DNA of 51,510 nt, from contig CAMYYY010000016.1 of NCBI GenBank assembly GCA_947303715.1, positions 1 to 51,510 on the forward strand. Reading direction: 5' to 3'. Source of the DNA: an uncultured Bacteroidales bacterium. Lineage in GTDB: Bacteria; Bacteroidota; Bacteroidia; Bacteroidales; Bacteroidaceae. The position numbers were made by a program, and so were the translations under genes. This document shows, piece after piece, positions 19,591-29,454 of this stretch (position 1 is its first letter; each line of letters begins with the position of its first letter). The notes beneath the pieces are model-generated. The model saw only the letters and a list, made by a program, of their open reading frames with translations, was not told the DNA's origin and ran no database searches.

Positions 19591-21090
19591 ATGAAAAGAT
19601 ACTTTCTTCCCTTTATATTTTTAGCGATACTTGCCGGATGCACAGCCAGCGTGCCCTCCGATTTTGAGAAGAGCACCACCAAGGCCGCTATCACGCCTGA
19701 CTACACCGACGTCACCATTCCGCCCAATATTGCTCCCCTCACTTGGCGCTACGTCCTGCCTGACGTAACAAAAGCCGTCACCACTTTCGCCTGTGGCGAA
19801 GAGGTGCTTACCATTAGCGGTACAGACGTCTGCCCCAGCATCAAGAAATGGCGCAGTTTCATCGGCAAATGCATTGGCAAAGACATCACTGTTACGGCCT
19901 ACGTCAAACAAAAGGAAAAGGAGAAATGGAAGGCACTCAAGCCCTTCACTATCAGCGTAGCCGAAGAGAAAGTTGATCCTTACATCACCTATCGTCTCAT
20001 CGCCCCCTCCTACGTCACCTACGAAGACTTGACCATCAACCAGCGCTGTCTGGAAAACTACAAGGAGAATGTCATCTTCAGCAACATGCTCATTTCCACC
20101 GATGAGAACGGCCAATGCATCAACTGCCACTCCGTGAAGAACTACAACCCCGACAGCCTGCAATTCCACGCCCGCCAGCACAAGGGAGGTACTATCATGG
20201 CCTTCAACGGCGACATTCGCAAAATCAACCTTAAAACCGACTCCACACTCTCTGCCGGCGTTTATCCTGCCTGGCACCCCACACACAACTATATCGCCTA
20301 TTCCGTCAACAACACGGGGCAGTCGTTCCATACCCGCAACAACGAGAAGATTGAGGTTCAAGACCTCTATAGCGACCTCATCCTCTATGACATAGACCTC
20401 AACGAAGTGACAACCGTCGAAAACGATACTACGGAATGGGAATGCTATCCCTGTTGGGCGCCCGACGGCAAGACACTCTATTATGTCTCAGCCAACTTTA
20501 TCGTACGTGACTATGGGCGGCGTGATCGTGAAATCATTGACCGCTATCAGGATTTCAAGTACAATCTCTACAAGAAGAGTTTCGACCCTGTCACCAAGCA
20601 CTTTGGCCCTCGCGAACTGGTGTTTGATGCCGCCGCCTCCGGACAGAGTGTCACCTTGCCCCGCGTGTCGCCCGACGGACGTTATCTGCTGCTCGCCATC
20701 GGCGACTACGGCGTCTTCCACATCTGGCACCGCAGCGGCGATCTGTTACTGATGGACCTTCAGAACAACTACATCCGAAAACTAAACGAAATGAACAGCC
20801 CCGACACCGAGAGCTTCCACAACTGGAGCAGTAACGGACGTTGGGTGCTTTTCAGCAGCCGGCGATTGGATGGAAACTTCACACGCCTCTACCTCGGCTA
20901 CTTCGACAAAAAAGGACGTGGACGCAAGCCTTTCATTATCCCTCAGAAGATGCCCGACTACTACCAACAATACTATAAGAGCTATAATATCCCCGAATTC
21001 ATGAAAGGACCTGTCACCATTTCTCCCCAACAATTCGCCCGACGCATCAATGGCCCCACCAGCAGCGCCGTCTATCACGAAAAGTACTAA
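19591..21090 (+). CDS. TolB/PD40 beta-propeller lipoprotein with a CxxCH motif
   Basis: Envelope lipoprotein of unknown role, 499 aa. The signal peptide ends in lipobox LAGC with Cys17. A beta-rich N-terminal part (residues about 30-150) is followed by CINCH (Cys176, Cys179, His180), the classic covalent heme attachment motif. The C-terminal part repeats PD40/WD40-like blades such as YPAWHPTHNYIAYSVN, YPCWAPDGKTLYYVS, LPRVSPDGRYLLLAI and FHNWSSNGRWVLFSS. TolB-type propellers bind periplasmic partners. A c-type heme would be notable in an anaerobic Bacteroidales; the motif could instead bind metal or form a disulfide. It sits directly behind the DUF6057-like gene. Confidence 0.75.
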   Translation: MKRYFLPFIFLAILAGCTASVPSDFEKSTTKAAITPDYTDVTIPPNIAPLTWRYVLPDVTKAVTTFACGEEVLTISGTDVCPSIKKWRSFIGKCIGKDITVTAYVKQKEKEKWKALKPFTISVAEEKVDPYITYRLIAPSYVTYEDLTINQRCLENYKENVIFSNMLISTDENGQCINCHSVKNYNPDSLQFHARQHKGGTIMAFNGDIRKINLKTDSTLSAGVYPAWHPTHNYIAYSVNNTGQSFHTRNNEKIEVQDLYSDLILYDIDLNEVTTVENDTTEWECYPCWAPDGKTLYYVSANFIVRDYGRRDREIIDRYQDFKYNLYKKSFDPVTKHFGPRELVFDAAASGQSVTLPRVSPDGRYLLLAIGDYGVFHIWHRSGDLLLMDLQNNYIRKLNEMNSPDTESFHNWSSNGRWVLFSSRRLDGNFTRLYLGYFDKKGRGRKPFIIPQKMPDYYQQYYKSYNIPEFMKGPVTISPQQFARRINGPTSSAVYHEKY

Positions 21091-21201
21091 CCGCGAACCG
21101 TAAAATCGACTTTTTCCTGTCAAAAACCCCGATTAAGAAAAAAAAATGCACAAAGAGACTCATTTTTTATGTTAAAAATTCTTCAGCGTGTTTTTTTTTC
21201 T

Positions 21202-21209
21202 TAACTTTG
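21202..21209 (+). promoter_or_regulatory. possible -7 box for the FAS1/SusCD locus
   Basis: TAACTTTG fits the -7 consensus and lies 61 nt before the first gene of the locus, preceded by a T-run. No good -33 TTTG is visible at the expected distance, which would fit dependence on an activator or alternative sigma factor. Confidence 0.5.
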
Positions 21210-21269
21210 CACGGTTAAATTTATATCAAGAGAAACAAAAGAAAAATAATATTAATTAATAAAAACTGT

Positions 21270-24245
21270 ATGAATACCTCGAAACACCATGGTAAGATTC
21301 GCGAAATCAGTGTTTTTGCGGCTCTGTTGTTCTTGTGTGTAGGCGTTCAGTCGTGTAAGGATCCCTATCTCCTCGACGACGAAGAGCCTGATTGGCTCGG
21401 CGCCAGTATCTACGACTACATGCAAGAGAAAGGCAACTTCACTTATTTCTTGAAAGTCATCGACGACCTTAACTACACGGAAGTGTTGTCGAAGACAGGT
21501 AGTAAGACGCTGTTCGCCGCTGACGACGAAGCCTTCTTGAAAGGCATCAAGGACGCGTGGGGGCTGACCAGCTATTCCCAGTTGAGCGATGCTCAGAAGA
21601 AGGTGATTCTCTACAACAGCATGTTGGACAATGCCTACTTGCTGGAAATGATGTCCTCTTCTGCCGCAACCGGCACCGATGCCGAAGTGCAGGAAGGACG
21701 CTGCCTCCGACAAGTGACCTCAGCCAACATCGTAGACACCATCGGACGCTATGCCGGCAACGAGCTGCCACAGAACAACCCGTTCTGGGACAGATATCGT
21801 GAAAAAGGCATCCGTCTGGCCCTCGACGGCACCAACTTCCTGATGGTTCACTTCCTCGAAGAGCAGCTCTATCAGAACAACATCACCCTCAACGACCTTG
21901 AGATCCTGTTCAACCACCGATACGGAGGCCAGATCACGTCTGACGATGCCTTTATCTTCGACAAACGCGTCATCAATCAGAACGTGACCTGCAAGAACGG
22001 CTACGTCCATCAGTTGGACGGTCTGCTCATCCCGCCCTCGAACATGGCAGAGGAGATTCGCCGCAACCCGAAGACACAGCTCTTCAGCCGCCTGCTCGAC
22101 CGCTTCGCAGTACCCGTTTACAACGCACAGTTGAGCAGCGACTACAACCGTCTCTACCACTATGGCGACGATGCGAATGCTGAGCGCGTCTATGAGAAGC
22201 GCTATTTCACCAGCACGCGTAACCGCAATGCCACAGGTGATTATCTTGACTTCGTGGATGACGACCAGCGCACACGTGCCGCAAAGGGTTCCCTCTACTT
22301 TGACCCGGGCTGGAACAGCTTTACGTCAGGTGTGGGTGGTTCTGTGGAAGCCGACATGGGCGCCATGTTCGTCCCCAACGATGAAACCCTCGAAGAGTAT
22401 TTCCGCACAGGCAAGGGTAAGGCTCTGATTGAGCGCTACGGCGTCCGCGCTGATGGCAACCGCATCTCCATTGCAGACCGCAAGGGACTGGAGGAGGCTG
22501 TGGATAGCATCCCGATGGATGTCATCCAGGCTCTGCTCCGCAACGTCATGAAATCGACCTTCAACGCCACCGTGCCGAGCAAGTTTGAAAGCATCATGAA
22601 CGATGCGCGCGAGTCCATGAAAATCGAAGTTGCCCACATCGACGAGTGTATGATTACCAACAATGGTGTCGTCTATGTGACAAAAGAGGTTTACAGCCCC
22701 GCCCGCTACGTAGCCGTCATCGCCCCTGTCATGTTAGGCGAGACCACCCAGGCTGCCTACTGGGCCATCAACTCCTACGAATACGACAAGTACCTGTTGG
22801 CTATGGACAGCTACTTCAGCCTGATTGTTCCCTCGGAAGGTGCCATGCGCTACAACGACGTATCGTCACTGAGGGATCCTAACCCCACTTGCTACATTTT
22901 CCATTACGAACCGCCAGTAGGCTCGAAGAAAGCAAGCGTCTATGCTGAGCAATGGACCTACGACAAGGCCACAGGCGAACTTCTCGAGCAGAAGGCTAAC
23001 CTCACCAATTCTACCCGCATCAAGAATCTGCTGGAGCAAATGATGGAATATTACATCATCGTCGGCGACTTCGAGGACGGCAACAAATACCACATGGCCA
23101 AGGGCTATGGTACCGTCAAAGTGGAATACGGCGGCCAGACGCGCACCCGCGTTCGCAATGGCGTCACAGAAGAAGTTCCCGTTGTGGATCGTATCTATGG
23201 TGGGCATGAAATTGAGATTGATACGACAGGTATCGACACCGGCCTTCCCGTTGGCGAGATGTACATTCAGGAGAACGGTGTTACCTACCGTCTGGATGCA
23301 GGCATGATTCAGCCCCCGACACAATCAGTTTATAAGGTTCTCTCCGACCCCGTCCGACACGAGGATTTCAACGAGTTCTTCCAACTCTGCCAAACCTCCG
23401 ACGCTGTGGTTGAACTGGTGGGTGCTCGCAACGAAAAGGGACAGATTGACGCCGACAGTACCAAGAAGTTCTTGATTTTCGAGAACGCCAACGGTTTGGA
23501 CTACAACATCCATACGTTCAACACGTATCACTACACCGTCTATGTTCCCACGAACGACGCCATCCTCGACGCTTGCGAAAAAGGCCTGCCCACTTGGGAT
23601 GTGCTTGAAGAGGAAACAGAGGATGTCAACGAGGAAATCGCTAACGTGGCTGACCTTGAGACCCAAATTGAGGAACTGCAGAATACGCTAGCTCTGAAGA
23701 TAAGCAACAACGAACCCGACACCGCCGTTGTCCGTATACAGATAGACAACCTGCAGGCAACCGTTAACCAGAAAAATGCCCAAATCACGACCCGTAAGAA
23801 AGATATCGAGAAACGGGCCATGCTGATCATCGACTTCGTGAAATATCACATCCAAGATAACTCCGTCTATGTCGATGAGAAGCCGCACCAGATGGTTGAA
23901 GGTAACAATGTCTATACCATTGTCAACTACGAAACCGCGTCTCTTGACAATCTGACCAAGCGATTCAGCAAGGTCACCGTCGAGACGAAGGATAGCCCCT
24001 ACAGCACACACCCAACCATTTCCGTCAAGGGTGACATTGATGAAATAGACAATACCTGCTATGTCATCAATAGTGGAAAGGAAGGTCAGGACTACAACAT
24101 CATGACCCGCGACATTGAGTTTGCCAGCTCGAGCTCTCTCGTGAACATCGAGACGTCTTCGTATGCCGTCGTACACCAGATTGACAACTATCTGGTTAAC
24201 GATCGTATCTTCAAGAATGGCAGGTTTACAACTGAAAACGAATAA
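21270..24245 (+). CDS. fasciclin (FAS1) domain lipoprotein, 991 aa, first gene of SusCD locus
   Basis: Surface or periplasmic adhesion-type protein. The signal peptide ends at Cys29 (VGVQSC), followed by an acidic stretch. Three FAS1-like regions are visible: about 45-255 (KTLFAADDEAFLKG, NGYVHQLDGLLIPP), about 265-480 (GAMFVPNDETLEEYF, NGVVYVTKEVY) and about 695-990 (YTVYVPTNDAILDAC, FVKYHIQDNSVYVDE). The third is split by a Glu/Lys/Gln-rich coiled coil at about 779-850. FAS1 domains mediate protein or glycan contacts in other systems. The SusC gene begins 11 nt after its stop, so the two are likely co-translated on one mRNA. The name FAS1 is from motif reading; the ligand is unknown. Confidence 0.78.
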   Translation: MNTSKHHGKIREISVFAALLFLCVGVQSCKDPYLLDDEEPDWLGASIYDYMQEKGNFTYFLKVIDDLNYTEVLSKTGSKTLFAADDEAFLKGIKDAWGLTSYSQLSDAQKKVILYNSMLDNAYLLEMMSSSAATGTDAEVQEGRCLRQVTSANIVDTIGRYAGNELPQNNPFWDRYREKGIRLALDGTNFLMVHFLEEQLYQNNITLNDLEILFNHRYGGQITSDDAFIFDKRVINQNVTCKNGYVHQLDGLLIPPSNMAEEIRRNPKTQLFSRLLDRFAVPVYNAQLSSDYNRLYHYGDDANAERVYEKRYFTSTRNRNATGDYLDFVDDDQRTRAAKGSLYFDPGWNSFTSGVGGSVEADMGAMFVPNDETLEEYFRTGKGKALIERYGVRADGNRISIADRKGLEEAVDSIPMDVIQALLRNVMKSTFNATVPSKFESIMNDARESMKIEVAHIDECMITNNGVVYVTKEVYSPARYVAVIAPVMLGETTQAAYWAINSYEYDKYLLAMDSYFSLIVPSEGAMRYNDVSSLRDPNPTCYIFHYEPPVGSKKASVYAEQWTYDKATGELLEQKANLTNSTRIKNLLEQMMEYYIIVGDFEDGNKYHMAKGYGTVKVEYGGQTRTRVRNGVTEEVPVVDRIYGGHEIEIDTTGIDTGLPVGEMYIQENGVTYRLDAGMIQPPTQSVYKVLSDPVRHEDFNEFFQLCQTSDAVVELVGARNEKGQIDADSTKKFLIFENANGLDYNIHTFNTYHYTVYVPTNDAILDACEKGLPTWDVLEEETEDVNEEIANVADLETQIEELQNTLALKISNNEPDTAVVRIQIDNLQATVNQKNAQITTRKKDIEKRAMLIIDFVKYHIQDNSVYVDEKPHQMVEGNNVYTIVNYETASLDNLTKRFSKVTVETKDSPYSTHPTISVKGDIDEIDNTCYVINSGKEGQDYNIMTRDIEFASSSSLVNIETSSYAVVHQIDNYLVNDRIFKNGRFTTENE

Positions 24246-24256
24246 TACAAGGTATC

Positions 24257-27200
24257 ATGAAACAAGTTAAGTATATCCTCGCAGCTGTTTTATGCCTGCT
24301 GACAACGGGCGCATTCGCTCAGACTTCCCGTATTACAGGTAACGTCAGCGATGACATGGGTCCTTTGATGATGGTGAACGTCGTCGAGCTCAACAAGGAC
24401 AACCGTATTGTTGAAGCCGCCACCACCGACTTTGACGGAAACTTCGTCATGGTGGTCCGCGACACCAGGGACAAACTGAAAATATCTTACGTCGGATACA
24501 AGGACGTAACATTAGATATAGGTACGCGTACCGTATTTAATGTAGTAATGAAAGACGACAACCAACTTCAAGAAGTCGAAATCGTCGCTCAGAAGCGTAA
24601 CGAGACCAATGGTCTGGACATTCTCGATCGAGAAGTCTCCGTTGCCAAACAGAAATTCAGCATGAGCGAGATGGAAGGTCTCTCCTTCGCTTCAGTCGAC
24701 GAAGCTCTGCAGGGACAGATTGCTGGTCTTGACATCGTGTTCAACTCGGGTGACCTTGGTGCCGGTACCCAGATGCGTCTGCGTGGTACCTCTACCATCA
24801 CCGGTAATGCTGAGCCTCTTATCGTTGTCAACGGCAACATCTTCGAAATGCCGACAGAAGAGAAAGGAAACTTCGACTTCTCCACTGCTAACGAAGAAAG
24901 CTTCGCCCAGCTGCTGACCGTGAACCCCGAAGACATCGAGAGTATCGAAGTTCTGAAGGATGCCGCTGCCTGCGCCATCTGGGGTAGCCGTGGCGCCAAC
25001 GGTGTCATCATGATTAACACCAAGCGTGGTTCGCGTGGTAAGACAAAGGTGTCATACAGCTACCGTTTCTCGCAGGCATGGATGCCCAAGGGCCTCAACC
25101 TGCTAAATGGTGATGACTACACCATGCTCCTCAAGGAGTCGCACTTCAACCCCACGCAGAGCAGCACCGCTTCCAACGCTGAAGAGCTCAACTACAACCC
25201 GACCTTCGCCGAGTATGAGAACTTCAACAACAACACCGATTGGGTAAAAGCTATCAGCTCCAGCGGTTTCACACACGACCACAACCTCAACCTCACCGGT
25301 GGTGGTGATCGAGCACAGTTCCGTATCAGCGGTGGTTACTACCACCAGACAGGTACCGTCATTGAGCAGAGCCTCGACCGTCTCTCCACGCGTATGGCTC
25401 TTGACTACTACATCAGTGAACGTATCAGAGTGTCGGCCGACTTCGCTCTGACCTATACGAACAACGACCAGAACTATAGCGGACTTCTCTCTACCGCTCA
25501 GATCATTATGCCGAACATGAGCATCTGGGCTCAGGATCCGCAGGGCAATGATACGGAAGACTACTACATCATTCGTCAGACCGCAAGCAGTATCTTCGAC
25601 GGAAACCAGAAGAATTACATCAACCCTGTGGCTGTCGGTAAGCAGGCTTGGAAGAACAACAAGAGCTACCGTATCACACCACAGATTGCTTTGGACTACA
25701 AACTCCTCGGCCTCGATCGTGATGAGACTCAGCTGAAGTACTACGGTATGGTCAATATGGATGCTGCTACTACCAGCAACGATGACTACTTCCCCAACAG
25801 CCTATCCACACAGGGATGGCTCAACTCGAACGTGAACAAGAGTAGCAACAACGACGACAAGTCACTTGCATTCACCACACGTCATCAGCTGAACTTCACA
25901 CCGCACTTCAAAAACGAGAAGCACTACTTCACTCTGATGGGACGATTCGAAATGACCATCGGTAGCAGTTCCAGCCAGTACGCCTCATCGCACGGTATTC
26001 CTCACGGCATCATCAGTCCGACCACAGGCACCTACCTGACCGGCAGTAGCACGGGTACAGGCCAATGGCGTTCGGCAGCCATGTCATTCTCTGCCGTTTA
26101 TTCCTACATGGGCGGCCGATACAGTGCCACCGCCACTCTGCGTCGCGACGGTTCGACCCGATTCGGTAATGCCCACAAGTGGGGCAACTTCCCCGGCCTT
26201 TCCCTCCGTTGGAATGTCGTCGATGAACCTTGGATGAAGTGGTCAGAGAAATGGCTCTCCATGCTCTCCTTCCGTGCTGGCGTTGGTATCACGGGTTCTA
26301 CCCCGGGTAGTGAATACCTGCATTATACCACTTATAGCAACAATGGACGCGTCTTCGACATGAATGCCGTTCAGCAAGGTGGCCTCCGTCTTACTGACCT
26401 CCGCTGGGCCAAAAAGACAGAGTATAACGTCGGTAGCAACCTCGGCTTCATGGATGATCGTCTGACCGCCGATATCAACGTCTATCGTAACGTCACCAGC
26501 GACCAGCTGATGGGCAACTACGCCATCCCCAACTATAATGGTTACTCCAGCCTTGCCTACCGCAACACGGGTGCCGTCAGCAACCATGGTTGGGAACTCA
26601 ACCTTCAGGGCAACAAAGTCATCCAGGTGGGCAAGGACTTCTACATGAACTGCTACGTCAACGTCGGTCAGAACTTCAACCGTATTGAAGAGATGGAAGA
26701 AAGCGTCCTCAACAGCCAGAATGGCGATTATAACTTCGCCAACAACACCTATCTGGGTCGTATTCAGGTGGGCAACCCGCTGGGTTCATTCTATGGATTC
26801 CGCTATCTGGGTGTCTATGAATACAGCTACAAGAACTACGAGAAGGCCCTTAACAAGTTTGAGAACGATCCGAACTACACCCCGTCGCGCATCGTGGCCT
26901 ACAAGAAGGATGCCGATGGCAACCTTACGGATACTCCCATCTACGGCGCCAGCTGCCCCATTGCTTACGACGAAGACGGTAATGTCATCTACGGCGCCAA
27001 CGGCAAGCCGCTTCAGATGGTGTTCGGCTACGAAGATGGTACCCAGCGCTACCGTTTCCGCGGTGGTGATGCCATTTACGAGGACATCAACCACGATGGT
27101 AACATCAACGAGCTGGATATTGTCTATCTCGGCAACTCCAACCCCGATGCACAGGGCGGTTTCGGCTTTACCTTCTACTACAAGCGCCTCCAGTTGAGGA

Positions 27201-27631
27201 CGCAGTTCACCTACCGTTACGGCGTGGATGTCGTCAACCAGGCACGTTCCGACATTGAGAACATGTACTCCAACGACAACCAGAGTATCGCCGTCAACTG
27301 GCGCTGGCGTAAGGAAGGCGACCAGACCATCATCCCGCGTGCACTCTATAACACAGGTTACAACTTCCTTGGTTGCGACCGCTATGTGGAGGATGCTTCC
27401 TACGTCCGTTTCTCCTACCTTCAGCTCTCCTACAGCTTCGACGCGAAGAACCTGAAGAAGTACGGTCTGAACAGTCTCTATCTCGCCGGCTCGGCCAACA
27501 ACCTGTTTGTGTGGACGAACTACACAGGTGTGGATCCTGAAATCTCTGTCGGCGGCTGGGGCCGTGCATCGGACAACGCTAAGACACCGCGTTCACGCTC
27601 CTATACACTGGCTCTCACCATCGGATTCTAA
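24257..27631 (+). CDS. SusC/RagA family TonB-dependent outer membrane transporter (first)
   Basis: Outer-membrane barrel that imports a ligand captured by its SusD lid, powered by TonB; 1,124 aa. Signal peptide MKQVKYILAAVLCLLTTGAFAQ is followed by a carboxypeptidase-regulatory-like domain (ITGNVSDDMGPLMMVNVVEL, DFDGNFVM), then the plug (VDEALQGQIAGLDI, GTQMRLRGTSTITGNAEPLIVVNG, IESIEVLKDAAACAIWGSRGANGVI). The remainder is the beta barrel, ending in the typical aromatic terminus (LALTIGF). The length is in the range for SusC proteins (about 1,000-1,150 aa). The partner SusD gene follows directly. Substrate cannot be read from sequence. Confidence 0.95.
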   Translation: MKQVKYILAAVLCLLTTGAFAQTSRITGNVSDDMGPLMMVNVVELNKDNRIVEAATTDFDGNFVMVVRDTRDKLKISYVGYKDVTLDIGTRTVFNVVMKDDNQLQEVEIVAQKRNETNGLDILDREVSVAKQKFSMSEMEGLSFASVDEALQGQIAGLDIVFNSGDLGAGTQMRLRGTSTITGNAEPLIVVNGNIFEMPTEEKGNFDFSTANEESFAQLLTVNPEDIESIEVLKDAAACAIWGSRGANGVIMINTKRGSRGKTKVSYSYRFSQAWMPKGLNLLNGDDYTMLLKESHFNPTQSSTASNAEELNYNPTFAEYENFNNNTDWVKAISSSGFTHDHNLNLTGGGDRAQFRISGGYYHQTGTVIEQSLDRLSTRMALDYYISERIRVSADFALTYTNNDQNYSGLLSTAQIIMPNMSIWAQDPQGNDTEDYYIIRQTASSIFDGNQKNYINPVAVGKQAWKNNKSYRITPQIALDYKLLGLDRDETQLKYYGMVNMDAATTSNDDYFPNSLSTQGWLNSNVNKSSNNDDKSLAFTTRHQLNFTPHFKNEKHYFTLMGRFEMTIGSSSSQYASSHGIPHGIISPTTGTYLTGSSTGTGQWRSAAMSFSAVYSYMGGRYSATATLRRDGSTRFGNAHKWGNFPGLSLRWNVVDEPWMKWSEKWLSMLSFRAGVGITGSTPGSEYLHYTTYSNNGRVFDMNAVQQGGLRLTDLRWAKKTEYNVGSNLGFMDDRLTADINVYRNVTSDQLMGNYAIPNYNGYSSLAYRNTGAVSNHGWELNLQGNKVIQVGKDFYMNCYVNVGQNFNRIEEMEESVLNSQNGDYNFANNTYLGRIQVGNPLGSFYGFRYLGVYEYSYKNYEKALNKFENDPNYTPSRIVAYKKDADGNLTDTPIYGASCPIAYDEDGNVIYGANGKPLQMVFGYEDGTQRYRFRGGDAIYEDINHDGNINELDIVYLGNSNPDAQGGFGFTFYYKRLQLRTQFTYRYGVDVVNQARSDIENMYSNDNQSIAVNWRWRKEGDQTIIPRALYNTGYNFLGCDRYVEDASYVRFSYLQLSYSFDAKNLKKYGLNSLYLAGSANNLFVWTNYTGVDPEISVGGWGRASDNAKTPRSRSYTLALTIGF

Positions 27632-27675
27632 GATAGTTTAATAATTTGAACATTGAACTTTTAATGATTAGTCCT

Positions 27676-29439
27676 ATGAAAAAGACATTCAAGATCTTCT
27701 CAATAGCAACACTTACAGCCGTGGTGCTGACCATGACTGGCTGTACGGACTTCCTGACCATCTACCCGACTGACAAAGTCGTCTTGGAAGACTTTTGGAA
27801 AAACAAGGCTGATGTGAATGGTATGGTAGCAAACAGCTACAAGAACCTCGTTTCCGATGCCTTTGTCAAGCGTGTATTCGTCTATGGCGAGCTCCGTTCT
27901 GACGATGTCATCGAGACCACCCATATCGGCACGGATTTGAAGTATATCAATAATGCCAATCTATTGGCCACCAATGGTTACTGCGACTGGTCCATCTACT
28001 ACAAAATCATCAACAACTGCAACATCGTGCTTCATTTTGCACCGCAGGTGTTGGAAGAAGACCCTGATTTCACACAGGGTGACTTGGACGTGGTGCGCGG
28101 TGAAATGTTAGCCATGCGTGCCCTCTGCCACTTTTATCTGGTGCGAACTTTCCGCGATATACCTCTGCTGAAGGAAGCCAAGATTGATGACAGCCAGGAC
28201 CTCAACATCAAGCAATCAACACCGCTTGAAGCCCTCGACTTTATTCTTGCAGACCTCAAGGAGGCAGAAAGCCTCGTCCTCCCCTCTGGCTCCTACAATA
28301 ACGAGACGTATAATAAAGGCCGCTTTACCGCCGATGCCGTTCGCGCCATCCGCGCAGATGCCCTTCTATGGAAAGCTGCTTTCACGCAGTTCCAGAGCAA
28401 AAGTGACGGATCTGACTGTTACGACTTCTACACCGAGTGCATCGACTATTGCGAGCGCATCATCGCCGACCGCAAACAGTACCTTATTGACTGGAAGAAA
28501 AAGAACAACATCGGCATGGAAGAGGAACAGACAGGTGGCAATGCTCTCGTAGCCAGCTATCCTCTGGAAACCCATCCTGCAACCAAAGCATTGGCAAGCT
28601 CCCACGACGAAACCTATGTCAAAATCTTCACAGACAAGAACAATCGTAAAGAGAGCATTCTCGAACTGCAACTTGACGAGAACAACAACCACAACTACGC
28701 CATCTGCGCCTTCTATGGTTACGAACAGGGTCAGTCCAGTATGCCTTTCATGGCATCCTCCTATCTTGGCAAGAAGGGTTCAGACGAGAACAGCCTCTAC
28801 GAAGGTAAAACCGACCTGCGTCGCGCCAGCTACACCGACCAGCACGGCCCCGAAGAGGATGTCTTTCCTATTGCTAAATACACCACACGCTTAACGAGAG
28901 TGGCTCCTAATTCCAGTTCCGAAGGACAAGCTGAATATTACAATACAAATTCAGACGACGGACGTTACTATTGGCAGAACGTGATCCTCTACCGTATCAC
29001 TGACGTCATGCTGATGGAGGCCGAGGCCCGTGCTTTCCGCGCTGACTCCGTGAAGAACGACCTGCCCGAAGCCTTCAAGTTGGTGAAAGCTGTTTACTAT
29101 CGCTCTAATCCGTGGGGTGTATCGCCCAAAGACTCCATCAAGTATTCGGGTACAGCAAATCTTCAGGAGATGGTTCTCAAGGAGCGTCAACGCGAACTCT
29201 GTTTCGAAGGCAAGCGCTGGTTCGACCTTGTTCGTATGGCTCTTCGCGACGGTTCCACCAATAACATGCTGAACATTATGGTTCCTCACAAGTATGAGAG
29301 CAACCAAAGTGCTATCAAGAGTAAGATGGCTTCCATCGACGCCCTCTTCTTCCCCATTGCTGAAAGTGTAATCAAAACGGATACGATGTTGGTGCAGAAT
29401 TCAGTATGGAACAAGAAAGACGTTATCGAGAAAAACTAA
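27676..29439 (+). CDS. SusD/RagB family outer membrane lipoprotein (first)
   Basis: Substrate-binding lid of the SusC transporter, 587 aa. The ATG at 27676 is preferred over those at 27646 (TTG) and 27664 because it opens signal peptide MKKTFKIFSIATL with lipobox MTGC (Cys23). TPR-type helices typical of SusD are seen in the first half (GEMLAMRALCHFYLVRTFRDIPL), and the C-terminal family signature LKERQRELCFEGKRWFDLVR is present. It lies 44 nt after SusC and 15 nt before the first FAS1 paralog. Confidence 0.95.
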   Translation: MKKTFKIFSIATLTAVVLTMTGCTDFLTIYPTDKVVLEDFWKNKADVNGMVANSYKNLVSDAFVKRVFVYGELRSDDVIETTHIGTDLKYINNANLLATNGYCDWSIYYKIINNCNIVLHFAPQVLEEDPDFTQGDLDVVRGEMLAMRALCHFYLVRTFRDIPLLKEAKIDDSQDLNIKQSTPLEALDFILADLKEAESLVLPSGSYNNETYNKGRFTADAVRAIRADALLWKAAFTQFQSKSDGSDCYDFYTECIDYCERIIADRKQYLIDWKKKNNIGMEEEQTGGNALVASYPLETHPATKALASSHDETYVKIFTDKNNRKESILELQLDENNNHNYAICAFYGYEQGQSSMPFMASSYLGKKGSDENSLYEGKTDLRRASYTDQHGPEEDVFPIAKYTTRLTRVAPNSSSEGQAEYYNTNSDDGRYYWQNVILYRITDVMLMEAEARAFRADSVKNDLPEAFKLVKAVYYRSNPWGVSPKDSIKYSGTANLQEMVLKERQRELCFEGKRWFDLVRMALRDGSTNNMLNIMVPHKYESNQSAIKSKMASIDALFFPIAESVIKTDTMLVQNSVWNKKDVIEKN

Positions 29440-29454
29440 CAAGGTAACAACTCC

